Shown piece by piece: positions 21,530 to 33,186 of a stretch of 64,000 nt of DNA. Positions within the stretch are counted from its first letter, which is position 1. Every line of letters starts with the position of its first letter. This DNA is from Branchipolynoe longqiensis (lineage: Eukaryota > Annelida > Polychaeta > Phyllodocida > Polynoidae). Location: NCBI GenBank assembly GCA_030323885.1, contig CM059187.1:122851593-122915592 (forward strand). Reading direction: 5' to 3'. The notes beneath the pieces are model-generated. The model was not told the DNA's origin. It ran no database searches and saw only the letters and a list, made by a program, of their open reading frames with translations. A program made the translations under genes and the position numbers.

Positions 21530-22533
21530 AATGCAATGCACCTTCTATGAAGGTACCTGAACCTGTCTCAAAAGGTGATAACTCTTTCTTTTTTTCCTCC
21601 ATTGTAACGATTGACACAAAACAGCACAGAAACAGTTACACTGAAAATACAAGAACATTTGCTTCAAATCAATATGTATTCTATTGAGATTATGAAACAC
21701 CATGTAAAAAACAAATCAGTTTATCCTGAGCAAATGCATAAGCAGATAGTATGTTGATCGTTACAATGGACAAGGTTTTGTCCCATATTGCTTAGCACCT
21801 TTTGAGACAGTCTCATCTATGTTCTCAAGAATTATCCCAGGAAACAATCAACATTCCCTTTAACATATGGATATTTCGCTTGATACTAGAGGTGCTAGGA
21901 TATCTTAGTCTTAGTAAATCGGTGTTTATAAAAGTATATATACTCTTGTAAGTTGTATATCATCTTTTTAAATACACTTAAAAATAACACTCGTTTTTAA
22001 TTCTTTAAAATAAGAATATGCATTGGTTTCATTCGACTGAGAATCGACCTTCAGACCTAGAATCATACATAACATTGCTAGATTTGCTGGAGCGTTTGCC
22101 CAGGCATCCATTTTGAATTCATTGTTGATTTTAGCTTATTTTACATAAGTGTTGATTCATTTCTTTAAATGTCACTCCATAATTCACATCGCATTTCGAA
22201 GATTCATTAACAGAAATATAACAAGTGTTAAAACTTATTTAATAAATAAAAAAGATATCTCAGTTTCAAATAGCTGACAACGTGAGGTTATTTATTAATG
22301 AATTGAATAAGTCCAAGGGTCTGGCCTATATTTAGCCTAGAATGTACTTACATTATAGAGGCAGTTTGATATTTCCTTGCTCTGTGTCAAGTTGACTATT
22401 TTACAAGTATAAATCCATTATCACATCCTGACAGCTATTTTGCAGTAACCAGCAGTAAGTAATCTAGTAGTACCTCGACTCGCTATTACCATCAGTCCAC
22501 AACAGTGTTCCCACACATATTTCTCTTTGGACC
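21530..22533. other. AT-rich unique DNA
   Basis: One kilobase without a visible repeat, TIR or credible ORF. Confidence 0.5.
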
Positions 22534-22861
22534 ACCGGGTGCGATGGCCGAATTGGTAGAGCGCGGCCCTCATGTGCGGCAGATAGGGAGTTCGGTTCCC
22601 GGTCGAGTAAAACCAGTGACTTATGACATTGATACTTGTCGCTTCCTAGCCTGGCATTCGGCATTAATAGGATAGGGGAATGACTGGTTAGCTCAGTGTC
22701 AGGATAATGTGACTGAGTAGGATATTGGGTCATGGTGCTGGCGGCCTGATTACCCATTGGGGCAGCACTATAATGTTCCCATGGGTGTGCACTGTCACAA
22801 GTCGGTAGCCATCCTGATATGACCTTAGATGTTGCAAGTACGTACAACTCCTCAACCAAAC
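22534..22861 (+). mobile_element. SINE-A, well-preserved copy
   Basis: The head ACCGGGTGCGATGGCCGAAT has an intact A box and B-box region GAGTTCGGTTCCCGG. The body is complete. Confidence 0.9.
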
Positions 22862-23185
22862 ATGGACCCAGCTGTAAAGGCAGGGTATATGAGTCTGTCT
22901 ACTCGGCTGTTTTTCTTTACATTGGAGGAATAGTGGGCACTTGTTCAAATTATCTGTTGTCTGAATTTAAAAAAAGATATTCTATTCTTAATACTCATCG
23001 CCTGTGTTGATTTCGAATACTCCGGAGACGTGTTATTTTTCGTTTCTTTTGGCAATTTTAAAGATTTATTTATTAGCCTCTGCCAATCTGATATAACTGT
23101 TTGACCACCCTGAAGAGTACTATTTCATTTCGTAAGATTACATTCATGCATGCAAAGTACATGCATACATGCCACGACGTGGCGA

Positions 23186-23305
23186 CATAGGAATCGACAA
23201 GTATCAACTTTGTAAATCATTGGTTTGACTCGACGGAGAATAAAACTCCCGACCTTCCGCACGGGAAGCCTGCGCTCTGCCGATTCGGACATCGCGTCCT
23301 GTGCA
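23186..23305 (-). mobile_element. SINE-A head half
   Basis: It covers the 5' third on the reverse strand (tttgactcgacggagaataa ... gccgattcggacatcgcgtc). AT and AG microsatellites follow at 23320-23425. Confidence 0.8.
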
Positions 23306-23966
23306 TGCACACACGCATGTATATATTTATATATATCTGTAAGTATATATACACCTCTGCGAGCATGTGCGAAACTCTCTTTTTGTATGTATATATATAT
23401 ATATATATGGAGAGAGAGAGAGTATATTTAGCTATTTATTCTTCGGAGAATCTATTCAGCGAGCTGTTAGTAAATTAGTCCCTATAGCCCTGACACAACC
23501 CAACCAACGCCTGGAGGATGTTCCTACCTGTAAGTGAGCGGACCGTGGGAACACGCCCCCCAGGTGCACGGTGTCATCAGCCTCACCTGTTCCCGCCATT
23601 TACCTGCTCAGGTAACCAGTGACCCAGAGGTCACTGGGTCGGGTCGGAGGGAGGGTGTGGGGGTGGGAGTTCCTGTTACTTACCTGGTAAAGAAAGGAAG
23701 TGAGCAAAGACATATTATGCAGAATAAGGCGGGCGACCTGTAGTTGTAATATTGTCATTTATAGTTCACCACTAAGGGGCGGCGGTGTCTCATAGTCTGA
23801 TCAACTCCCTTTACCGGGTGTGACAACTATTTTTCTTGAACATTTATACTGCCTATCATGGATAAGTCTGAATAGACTTGTTTTCACCATTAGACACTTT
23901 GTCAATAGAAAGCCTGAGCCTACACTGACCCAAGGGATTTTTAACCTCCCACACCACATAGACATG

Positions 23967-24669
23967 GGCCCATATGTATGTGTCCGGGTTAGCGGTTGTA
24001 ACCCTGCGTCGTGCGGATTTATCGGCGAAAACTGCATATGTATGTGTCGGGGTTAAACTAACTCGGTGACCCTAAAGTCGCCTGCACTAACCCCAAGCGA
24101 AACCAGGGTTAAACGTGGGATTATGCCCAAATCTATTCAATGCGACCATATTTAACAGAATTAGATATGCAATAAGTGAAATTTTATCAATTTAACCCTA
24201 AATTCGAACCGTTATTAAGGCTACCGCCGCATTGCTGGAGATATTAATAGTGTCGAATCGACGAATGTAAAGTAAACAAATCGCCGCCGCCGCATGGATG
24301 TCGATATCCATACTGTTCGCCGCCACCGCCGCCGAATCGGCGGCTAAATATTAGGCCCAAATCTATTCAATGCGACCATATTTAACAGAATTACATATGC
24401 AATAAGTGAAATTTTATCAATTTAACTCTAAATTCGAACCGTTATTGAGGTTGCCACCGCATTGGCGGAGATATTAATAGTGTCGAATCGACGAATGTAA
24501 ATACGCACACAGGGGTTCCCCAAATCTATAAATAACTGAAACGTTAGCTAACTCAGGCGCGCTTTGGTCACATACATCCCACGTGACACATTTGGAACTC
24601 CGGGATTAGCTAACCCGGCACCCGCCTTTAACCCCGGTGCAGTTAAAAAGTGAGACATACATATGGGCC
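23967..24669. mobile_element. TIR element with 3-bp ATG TSD, Harbinger-like
   Basis: The 703-bp insert has TIRs GGCCCATATGTATGTSTC (17 of 18 matching) flanked by ATG at 23964-23966 and 24670-24672. A 3-bp TSD and GGCC termini recall PIF/Harbinger, whose usual target is TWA, so this is tentative. The interior holds a 146-bp direct duplication, GCCGCC-rich spacers and repeated 'gggttaa' motifs. No transposase is visible. Confidence 0.85.
24125..24500. repeat. 146-bp direct duplication inside the TIR element
   Basis: Copies at 24125-24270 and 24355-24500 (gcccaaatctattcaatgcg ... gaatcgacgaatgtaaa) differ at only a handful of bases. An 84-bp GCCGCC-rich spacer separates them. Confidence 0.9.
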
Positions 24670-24849
24670 ATGATATGAAAGCAACCGGCCTTTGATGACG
24701 CTGTAAGTTATAAATGGTGGTGGAAATCCAAATTGGTAGAGGTGGGGGCACAGGGAATCGAACCGCTGACCTTCAGATTAGGAGTCCTACCAAGAAAAAA
24801 GTTAGACACTCTAACCACTCCACCACAGAGAACACGACCAACTGCCACT

Positions 24850-25460
24850 GAGAATAATTTCTCAGGGGGGTCTATTGTAATTTCATATCGTAGCATGCCG
24901 GGTTGGAAAGTAGGGCAAATCCTCGTATGACAAAGTAATTTTGAAGGGTTTAAATTAGGTCATATAACCTATTTATTTCTACCATTCTGTTCCATATGTG
25001 ACGTCACAGAATTATTACGAATACCCATTCGGCACTCAGAGTAGAATGGGCAGATGAATCCTAACCTCCTGTGTTCAAGCTAACTTACCTGAATCTAGGG
25101 TGTGATCTTTCATAAAGATATATCAAATTTTCAAGTTTGGAATACATGTTTAAATCACGTGACGAGTTATTTAAATCACTCTTATCTAGCAGAAGTTCAA
25201 TCTGCTGGATGTATGTGTACTGGGACATGTATCTATCTGCACCTAGCACCTGGTGGCACGTGTTGATGTTCAGTTCGCTTAAGTAATCTGGGCCTTGCAA
25301 ATAAAATTAATCATATTAGGATGGATACTGACTTGTAGCAGTGCTTTCGTGTTGTATAACTCGTTATGTGAATATTATTTGGAATGGAGTCCACCTGCAT
25401 TGCTTGTATGCTATTAACCTATACACATGCCTTTGTGTTGCTATATGATTAACGTGGTTA
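24850..25460. other. no recognised feature
   Basis: AT-rich mixed sequence. The small ORFs lack domains. Confidence 0.45.
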
Positions 25461-25819
25461 GTTAAAGTTGCATAGTCCGATGGTTTTGGGTTTCTAACAC
25501 TTTTCGGAGATAAATATATTAAATTGATTGTTATAATCTACCTTACTTTAGTTTGAAGTGTCTTTTATTTTAAATCGCTAAGTTTGGAGATATTTGTAGT
25601 GAAAACATGTCAAATTAGTTTCAGCAAGCACGCCAAAAGTATGACACCATAGGCTTCTGCAGTAACTGGTTTGATTAAATTGACTCATTGTTCCCTTTTA
25701 TGTGGCACCAAATGCTTAATAAGTGCATTAGTATCAAAGTTAGATATGGAGAATCAAATTTTGATAATTGTTTTGGTTTTGAAAATGTTATGCTTCATCG
25801 GACTATGCAGCTTTAATAT
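25461..25819 (+). mobile_element. TTAA-MITE, full-length copy
   Basis: Both termini are present (TTAAAGTTGCATAGTCCGATG and CATCGGACTATGCAGCTTTAA), about 355 bp apart. This is one of the best copies for defining the family. Confidence 0.92.
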
Positions 25820-26254
25820 GTCTCAAGGCCAGTAAGGACAATACATGACTCAGTATCATTATAATATAACGGTGCCTGCGAGCCACCAGACTGATAAAAT
25901 ACGACATACGACAGAGTGCTATTATTGTCTAACTTTGTACTTTGGTCCAGCAGACCGACATGCGCTCCGGTAGGGGTACTTCTTATGTTTGTATTTACTT
26001 TCTTTGACAATTGCTCATTAAATTGGGCAGGAGCTCCTTGGCTACCAGCTACATGCTCCCAATACGGGGAGCTACCGACTCAAGGGGTCACGTCCGCGCG
26101 TGCTCCCCCACTATCTGTCTCACTCGCGCTTTCTACTGCTGCTCCACGGGGGAACTATGTATTCAGCACCAGCACAGGATATCGCACTCAGTCACAGTAT
26201 TAGTACACAGAACTACCCATTGTTCGCTCTATTCGAGAAAAAAAATCCAACCAC

Positions 26255-26430
26255 CAGGTAAGGAAGCGACAAGTATGCAATTTGGAAGTCCTTGGGTTGA
26301 CTTCGTCGGATATCGATCCCATGACCTGAGATCGTTCTTCTCACCTGGAGATCGATCATATGATCAATTGGAAAATCTGTTGTGCGAGAAGGCTACGCTC
26401 TACCAACTCAGCCATCCCGTCCGATTATCT
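26255..26430 (-). mobile_element. diverged SINE-A head region
   Basis: It contains 'gaagcgacaagtatgcaatt', a degenerate B-box area and 'gctctaccaactcagccatcccg'. An extra ~50 bp lies within the tRNA-like part. Confidence 0.6.
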
Positions 26431-26550
26431 AACACAGGGGAATAATGAGGTTCATTGGAGTATCACGGCAGTATATCTGACCAGGCATGGTATGTGTTTG
26501 GCTCAGTGCCAGGATAATGAGACTGGGTTACCAGATACCAGGTTTTGTTT

Positions 26551-26975
26551 GTTTGTTTGTTGTTGTTTTACGTCCTAGCAACATCTAAGGTCATATCAGG
26601 ACGGGTACCGACTTGTGACAGTGCGCACTCATGGCGACTTTATAGTGCTGTCCCACTGGGAAACCAGGCCGCCGGCACTATGACCTGGTATCCCACTCAG
26701 TCACATTATCCTGACACTGAGCACACCAGCAGATACCAGGTAATGTTCCCGCCAGTAAGGAATCCAACTTCGGCAGCACTAAATAACTCTGCACCGTCAC
26801 AACAGATACACATCCAACAAGCCAGTCCTTTCCCTATCCTATTAATGCAAAATGCCATGCGACGTAGCGAAAGGTATCAGTTTTATTACTCAGTGATTTG
26901 ATTCGGTCAGGATTTGAACCCACGGGAAGCCATACATAAATATCCCTTACCTTGTTGACCATCCCATTTAGTCAG
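26551..26975 (-). mobile_element. SINE-A with ~90-bp internal insertion
   Basis: It runs from the tail (gttgttttacgtcctagcaa) through the body, is interrupted at about 26727-26818 by unrelated sequence, then resumes with 'agtcctttccctatcctatt' and a decayed head. Confidence 0.8.
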
Positions 26976-27060
26976 AGCGGGTGGGAGTGGGGTGTGGTTG
27001 TAGGGGGGAGGTAATTATTAATCATAAACCTCATCCTACCTCCTCCCTACAATCGCAACG

Positions 27061-27360
27061 ATCTCTGTGGCGGAGTGGTTAGAGTGTCTGACTTTTTTCT
27101 AGGTCAGACTCCTAATCTGAGGGTTGGCGGTTCGATTCCCCATGCCCCCAGCTCTGCCAATTTGGATTTCCACCGCTGTGTATAACTTACAGCATCATCA
27201 AAGGCTGGTTGCTCTCATACCATGTCTATGTGGTGTGGGAGGTTAAAAATCCCTTCAGTCTGGAAAAGTGTAGGCTCGGGCTTGTTATCGACCAGCAGTG
27301 GAATGAGGAAGACCAGTCGTCTATGACTGAAATTTCCCCTGCTTAAACAAATAATGGACA
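27061..27360 (+). mobile_element. SINE-B, full length
   Basis: The tRNA-like head has A box TGGCGGAGTGG and B box GGTTCGATTCC, widely spaced as in class II (Leu/Ser-like) tRNAs. The body (ccaatttggatttccaccgc, ggtgtgggaggttaaaaatc) ends 'cccctgcttaaacaaa'. Other copies are at 32571, 49385, 52643, 58146 and 23822/24670. Confidence 0.92.
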
Positions 27361-27699
27361 CAATAGAAAACAACAACAAAAATCTAATTCTGCTTCCAGT
27401 CCTGATGGCCAGAGTCCCGGTACTAAAATGTCATTGGTTCTCCCCGAGTGCCTATGGTGTGCAGTGATTTAGGAGACCCTGGACGGGACTTGAACACATG
27501 TTAACAGGCGTAATAAGCAGTGATCTGTAGTCACGTGATGTATTGCTTTTCCTAATCTCATTTCTGCTGTGCTAACGTCTGTCTTCTCTCTAGAGCTGTT
27601 GGGGTAAGAAAGCAATATACAGAATGAATTCAGGTAAAAGCTTCTCTAATCAGCAATCTGTCCACTAGCGTTTCACACTGATTACCGACTGGGGTATAG

Positions 27700-27703
27700 A
27701 TAG

Positions 27704-27740
<37 letters not shown>

Positions 27741-27741
27741 C
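27700..27741. repeat. (TA)n microsatellite
   Basis: A TA run of about 40 bp sits at the left edge of an AT-rich tandem-repeat region. Confidence 0.9.
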
Positions 27742-27779
27742 TGGAGGTAAGGCTGATAATAAAGGGGGAGCGTTTTTTT

Positions 27780-29200
27780 AGTATCCCAACTATTACCTAT
27801 ATATTAAGAATATGTGTAGCTTTTTTAGTAATACTTATAAAAAATTATATTTTATTCTCATAAGCAATGTTTCATAAGATGAATTTTATATTACATTGTA
27901 GTGGTCTGCACTCACCTCTCAGGCAATGAGCCGCATAGACAGGTAGGAGTGGCTAGTGTGGTGACATCAGGGAGCCTAGGTGGTGTAATGGTTAGCACAC
28001 TGGACGGGAATGCAAATAGATTTGGGGTCGAGTCCCGCTTTAGGAGCAATATTTCCCATTTTCATCACCCCCCACGACACTGGTGCCATGACCAGGATCC
28101 TGTAAAGCTATATGCTGTATAGTTGTTGAACCTACCCTGTGTATATATATGTAAGTGCATTGCCTGTATGTATGTAATTGTAAGCATTAAAAGACTTACA
28201 ATTCCAGGGGGATGAGTGTAGTGGTCTGCACTGACCTCTCAGGCAAGGAGCAACAAAGCAGGTAGGCGGGGGTAGTATGGTGACATCAGGGAGCCTAGGT
28301 GGTGTAATGGTTAGCACCCTGGCCCAGAATGCAAAGAGATGTGGTTCGGGTCCCGCTCTAGGCGCAATATTTCCCATTTTCATCACCCCCACAACAATAT
28401 CAATAACAATGCAACAAGGATGTCCAATATATATTGTATTCGTATAACCACTGTTTTATATAACTCAATGGATTTTATATTAGATCAGTACGACTAGCAC
28501 AAGTAGTATCTGTTTAGTGATTGTTTGATATAACTCAATGGATTTTATCAATTGATTTGAGTTTAGATACTTATGAATACCAGAAGTGTTATCTCATAAG
28601 CACTGTTTTATATAACTCTGTTTTATATAACTCGATGGATGTTATATTAGATCATTAACAATACTGCAAGTATTACCACATAGGCAATGTTTTATATAAC
28701 GTAATGGATTTTTATATTATATTAAGTAAGAATACCACAAGTATTAGTTGTGACATTTTACAATCAATGGGCATGGGATATAGTTAACAGCAATGGGTAT
28801 GACTATGAGATATAGTTTACAATCATTTTATCGAAGATATTTAATTCTCAGAAGCAAAGGTTGAATCTTATTAAGTGGATGTTATGTTACGTCATTAACA
28901 ATACCACAGGTATTACTTATATTAGTCAAACATTTAGGAATTCATTTATCTTTTTTAAAAAGCAATTTTTTTCTATTACATTTTCTTTCTCAGAAGAAAG
29001 TATATAGCATAATTCAAAGGATTCTATGTTAGCCAATTAACAATACCATAACTAGGCATTAACGACACGGCAAAAAGTAGCTATATTGGTCAGTACTTAC
29101 AATAGTTACATAATATCTTAATATTTGAGCGAACTTATAATAAATAATGAACAGAATTAATGCTTAAACTTACTCAATAGATTTCATGTTACCTTTATTA
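27780..29200. repeat. degenerate AT-rich tandem repeat, interrupted by SINE-C dimer
   Basis: Units of roughly 80-100 bp share 'gcaatgttttatataact', 'caatggattttatatta' and 'attaacaataccacaagtat'. About eight degenerate units are visible. The SINE-C dimer at 27897-28416 sits inside the array. Confidence 0.75.
27897..28416 (+). mobile_element. SINE-C head-to-tail dimer
   Basis: Two copies of 'gtggtctgcactgacctctc' (27902 and 28221) lie about 320 bp apart. Each is followed by a tRNA-like block (A box TGGTGTAATGG, B box region GGGTCGAGTCCCGC) and 'atttcccattttcatcaccc'. The first unit's tail (accaggatcctgtaaagc ... gacttacaattccagg) runs directly into the second unit. The second unit is cut short after its CACCCC end. 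Confidence 0.88.
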
Positions 29201-29334
29201 GTTTAGTAACATTAGATCTTCTCCTAATCCCTTTAGTCTAGGTCTGATAATTAATTACTCTGCTCCTGCCTCAGTTCATTATGGGGGAGACTTGTTATGC
29301 TCCAGTGCACCGCTGACCTATTTAATTTCCCTGA

Positions 29335-30330
29335 ATTCCTCTCTCCCTCCCTCCCCCCCTCCCCCCTCCCTCCCTCCCTCCCTTCCTGCCGCTCATCCTC
29401 CCCATAACAACCAACACATTTCCGGCGTGCTTTCCAAGGGTACATTATCTCAAATAGAAAAGATAAATCTGGCCCTAATCCACTCATCTGTATTTGAAAC
29501 AACATATCAAACTCAGCATATCCATCCAAGATATATTATTAATACACACATCATTTCGAAAAACATGCGTAGTCATATAATATAGCAGTGCATAATTGGG
29601 AGTGGGTGGGGGGGGGGGTACTTCAAATGCAGGGGGAGCTAAATGTTGAGGCCTATTTGAAATCACTGCGTGTAACCTGTTCCTCTTCCAACTTCCTCTT
29701 CCACTTCCTTCTCCCTCCTTCTACCTTCCTCATTCCTCCTCCCTCCTCCCTCCTCCCTCCTCCCCCTCCCCGTTTCCGCCTCCCATCCCCTTCCTCCTCC
29801 CTCCTCCCTGTACTTCTCCTTCCTCCCTCATGTCCTTCTCCTTCCTCCCCCTCCCTCATTTCCCATCCTCCCTCCTCTCCTCCTCCCTCATCCTCCTACT
29901 CTCTTCTCCTCTCCTCCTCCTCCCTCCCTCTTCCTCAACTCCATTCCTTTCGCTCACCTCGCCTCCCTGTCCCCTCTCTTCTCCTCTTCCCTCTCCCTAG
30001 TCCTCTCCACTCCCTCCTCCCCTCCCCTACCCTCCCTCCATCCCCCCTCCTCCCCCCCTTTCCTTCTTCCACCCGCCCTGCTCACTGCTCACTGCTGAGT
30101 GGAGAACCCCCATCAAGGCGCCCTGGCTCATTGCCCATGTCGATGTCCCACTAATCCAATGGTGGCGGGCGCACACATCCCACTAATTGCAGTGTCCGCA
30201 CTCACAAACCACCCGCTCCTGAATCCCCCCTCCCTTCCAATACTCCCTCCTATGGCCACATTCAGGAGTCACCCCCTTCCTGCTCCCCTCCAACCAACCC
30301 CACCCCACCCTTCCCCCCTGCCGCTCCACC
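29335..30330. repeat. pyrimidine-rich (CCT/CCTCCC) tract
   Basis: CCTCCCTCC-type repeats at 29335-29400 and 29690-30075 are separated by ordinary sequence with a G run at 29609-29617. C-rich sequence trails to about 30330. The complementary strand has G-quadruplex potential. The 188-codon Ser/Pro ORF across it is compositional. Confidence 0.85.
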
Positions 30331-30647
30331 CTACCGTTATTACTCTATTATAAATCAGTGGCATTGCACGAGCAGCTCGGCGCAGACCTGAGTCACTCGC
30401 CCGGGTTGTCTGAGAGGCGTTCTCCGCCAAGAAGGGTGGGGAGGGGATGTATAATTAAAGTCGTCAGCTGCTTCATTAGGCCGCCCTGTTTGTTTAAAAG
30501 CCCCCAGAGGTAAGTGTTAGAACTTTTATTGCTGCACCCAGCCTTGCTCGCCCCAACCCAGAACCGACTCAGTCCGGCTCAAGTATCCATGCTTTATGTA
30601 TGTATTTTATATATATAAATATATATTTATATATGTATATATATGTT

Positions 30648-30681
<34 letters not shown>

Positions 30682-30689
30682 GGCCTACT
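30331..30689. other. unrecognised sequence and (TA)n tract
   Basis: Mixed sequence to about 30595, then TA/TATATG microsatellite at 30598-30680. Confidence 0.6.
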
Positions 30690-31015
30690 TTGTTTAAACG
30701 ATGGTCTCGAGTTTCTCTCATTTTCAGAGATAAATATATTAGATTGATCGTTACAATCTACCTTATTTTGAAGTAACTTTTAATTTACATAGTTAGCTTT
30801 TGAGATATTTGCATTGCAAACATGCACAATTAATTTGCGAAAACTCTTGTAGTAACAGGTTGTATTAAATTGCATCAGTATTCCATTCTATGTGGCGACA
30901 AATGTTTAATAAAATCACCAGTATGTAAGGTAGACCAATATAATCAAATTTAGATAAGTGCTTTGGTCTTAAAATTCGATGTTTTCATCAGACTACAGCT
31001 TTAGCGTTATCTTAT
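30690..31015 (+). mobile_element. TTAA-MITE lacking its left terminus
   Basis: It starts at 'acgatggtctcgagtttctc', after the family's first ~15 bp, next to the TA tract. It ends with 'gttttcatcagactacagct'. Confidence 0.8.
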
Positions 31016-31039
31016 CCGATGAAAGCATAATATTTTCTT

Positions 31040-32037
31040 GGTGGTTTTAAAAATGGGAAATACTGCATCTGGAGCGGAATTCTGGAGATAATGTGAGACC
31101 CCTTTCACTAGCTAGGCTCCCTTTTGCAATGATCTTATCCGCGCCTACCTGTCTATATGATTCCTTGCCTGACAGGTCAGTGCAGACTACATACAGTATA
31201 ACCGGGTTAAACCAAACTTGAAGTGACCCTAGAATTTTGTTTGGATTAACCGAGCTTTGACTTTGACTTTGACTTGGCTTTGGCAAAAACACGGGTGCAT
31301 TATGAATGTTATACAATGTATGTAGACAATTTGATTATTGTGTTTTATGTATATACAGTATAACCCCATTAAGCCAAGCTTGGTTAAACCAAATGATCGG
31401 TTCATCCAAACCTTTTTTGGTGGCCTGGCAAAAAACTACCATTTATCATATAAAAAAGTTGGTGGGGTCTCAGATGACCTTATAACCACATGAAAGTTTG
31501 GTTTAACCATACCGGAAGTGGCCTGGGGTCCGACAATTTTGTTTGGATTAACCAATAATTTGGTTTAACCAACTTTTTTATATGATAAATGGTAGCATTT
31601 TCCGGGCTCCCAAAAAAAGTTTGGATTAACCGATCGTTTGGTTGAACCGAGCTTCGTTTAACGGGGTTATACTTATTACACTTGTCTCTCCCTTAAATGC
31701 TTTATGCGCATAAGTTGTTTAATGCGTACAACAACATACATACACTTACATGCAATGTAATTACACAAGTTACAGTTACATAAAGATACATAGGTGTGAA
31801 CAACCATACAGTGCACAGCTTGTACAGGATCCAGGCCAGGGCAGCCAGTGTTATGGGGGGTTGCATAAACGGGAAATATTCCACCTAGCGAAGGTTCAAA
31901 CCGACACCACATTCCATTCCAGGGCCTAGCCTGCTAACCATTACACTACCTAGGCTCCGTGGTGCAATCGCCCTATCTACGGCTACCTATCAATGCGTCT
32001 CCTTGCCTGAGAGGTCAGTGCAGACTACTACAACATT
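31040..32037 (-). mobile_element. SINE-C head-to-tail dimer split by composite MITE
   Basis: On the minus strand, unit 1 (31855-32037, antisense A box ccattacactacc) continues through its tail (31674-31855, caggatccaggcc, acttacatgcaatgtaatt) into unit 2 (31040-31193). The composite pogo-like MITE interrupts this dimer between 31193 and 31674. Removing it restores the spacing seen at 27897-28416. Confidence 0.85.
31194..31673 (+). mobile_element. composite pogo-like MITE, copy 2
   Basis: Left terminus CAGTATAACCGGGTTAAACC, a second complete left terminus at 31356 (CAGTATAACCCCATTAAGCC, preceded by TA) and right end GGGGTTATACT. It has the same fused architecture as 9494-10004. Confidence 0.88.
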
Positions 32038-32125
32038 TACAACACCAAAACAAGTATCTAGGTTTGAGCCTAAACATTGGCATTATGTGCTGGTGTAGGC
32101 ATTTAGCATTTCTTTGAGGCTTTAA

Positions 32126-32396
32126 GCGAAAATTCCATTTATGCGGTATGCGGCATGTGAATGGGCATGCGACATGCAATTTTCGGTCTTATTTGCTCCA
32201 AATGTGTGAAGGAAAGTCAAACTTCCTGTTTGCTCTATGGCAAATGGAGCAGCATTCGCATTTGTATTCGCACCAATCAATCCATTGATCGATCGGCTTT
32301 CATTCACATTCGCATTTGCATTCGCATCCACCATGCATTTACATGCTTTTCTATTTTTGTTGTCGCATTCGCATAGCACATATATGGAATCTCAAC
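32126..32396. mobile_element. short GCGAATGCG-type MITE
   Basis: It begins GCGAAAATTCCATTTATGCG after TTAA and ends GGAATCTCAAC before TTTA. The interior carries GCATTCGCATTTGCATTCG arrays. Terminal pattern and target match the 39100-39722 element. Confidence 0.75.
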
Positions 32397-32570
32397 TTTA
32401 GTCCTTCGCTATGTCAAAACTCTGCATCTTCGACAGGACGGTAACAATGGGATATACATAATGGAGCTACTGCATATTGCGGTTGGCTTCCACTGGTGTG
32501 TACATGCAAGTTACTTTCCATGCCGTCATTTTAATTTACGCCACAAATTGGGTAGTTTTTTTTTTGGTGG

Positions 32571-32872
32571 TGTTCTCTGTGGCGGAGTGGTTAGAGCGTC
32601 TGACTTTTGTCTAGGTCAGACTCCTAATCTCAGGGTCGGCAGTTCGATTCCCCATGCCCCCAGCTCTGCCAATTTGGATTTCCACTGCTGTGTATAACTT
32701 ACAGCGTCATCAAATGCCGGTTGCTCTCATACCATGTCTATGTGGTGTGGGAGGTTAAAAATCCCTTAGGCGGGTAAAAGTGTAGGCTCGGGCTTTCTAT
32801 CGACCAGCAGTGGAATGGGGAAGACCAGTCGTCTATGAATGAAATTTCCCCTGCTTAAACAACTAATGGACC
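32571..32872 (+). mobile_element. SINE-B, full length
   Basis: Same boxes as 27061-27360. It is followed by an A-rich stretch at 32874-32898 that may be its tail. Confidence 0.92.
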
Positions 32873-33186
32873 AAGAAAAAAAAAAGAAAAAAAAAATTAA
32901 AGTAGAGTAGTTTCTAATGATTTATATATGCGAGGAAGGGAAAAAACCAGTACAAAGAAGTTTGAATAGATTGCACTTGAAATTGTAGTGGGTGGGATCT
33001 GTAAACAACACATTAGGTAGGGTGAGAAATTAAAGTTGCATGGTCCGATGGTTTTGAGTTTCTGTCATTTGTCTGAGATAAATATATTACATTGATTGTT
33101 ATAATCTACCATACTTTCAGTTTCAAGTAACTTTTATTTCACAACGCTAAATTTTGAGATATTTGAAGTGTAAACATGTCAGATTT

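Larger units (their letters stand above)
23822..24842 (-). mobile_element. SINE-B split by a 703-bp TIR element
   Basis: The 3' part (23822-23966) and the 5' tRNA-like part (24670-24842, antisense B box ggaatcgaacc and A box ccactccacca) form one SINE-B when the insert is removed. The junction matches the uninterrupted copy at 52643-52946. Confidence 0.9.

Noticed and set aside
27061..27150. Possible tRNA-Leu/Ser gene
   Set aside because: It is the head of SINE-B, repeated with the same downstream body at several loci.
29588..30154. 188-codon Ser/Pro/Leu ORF
   Set aside because: It lies in a CCTCCC pyrimidine tract and has no credible protein features.
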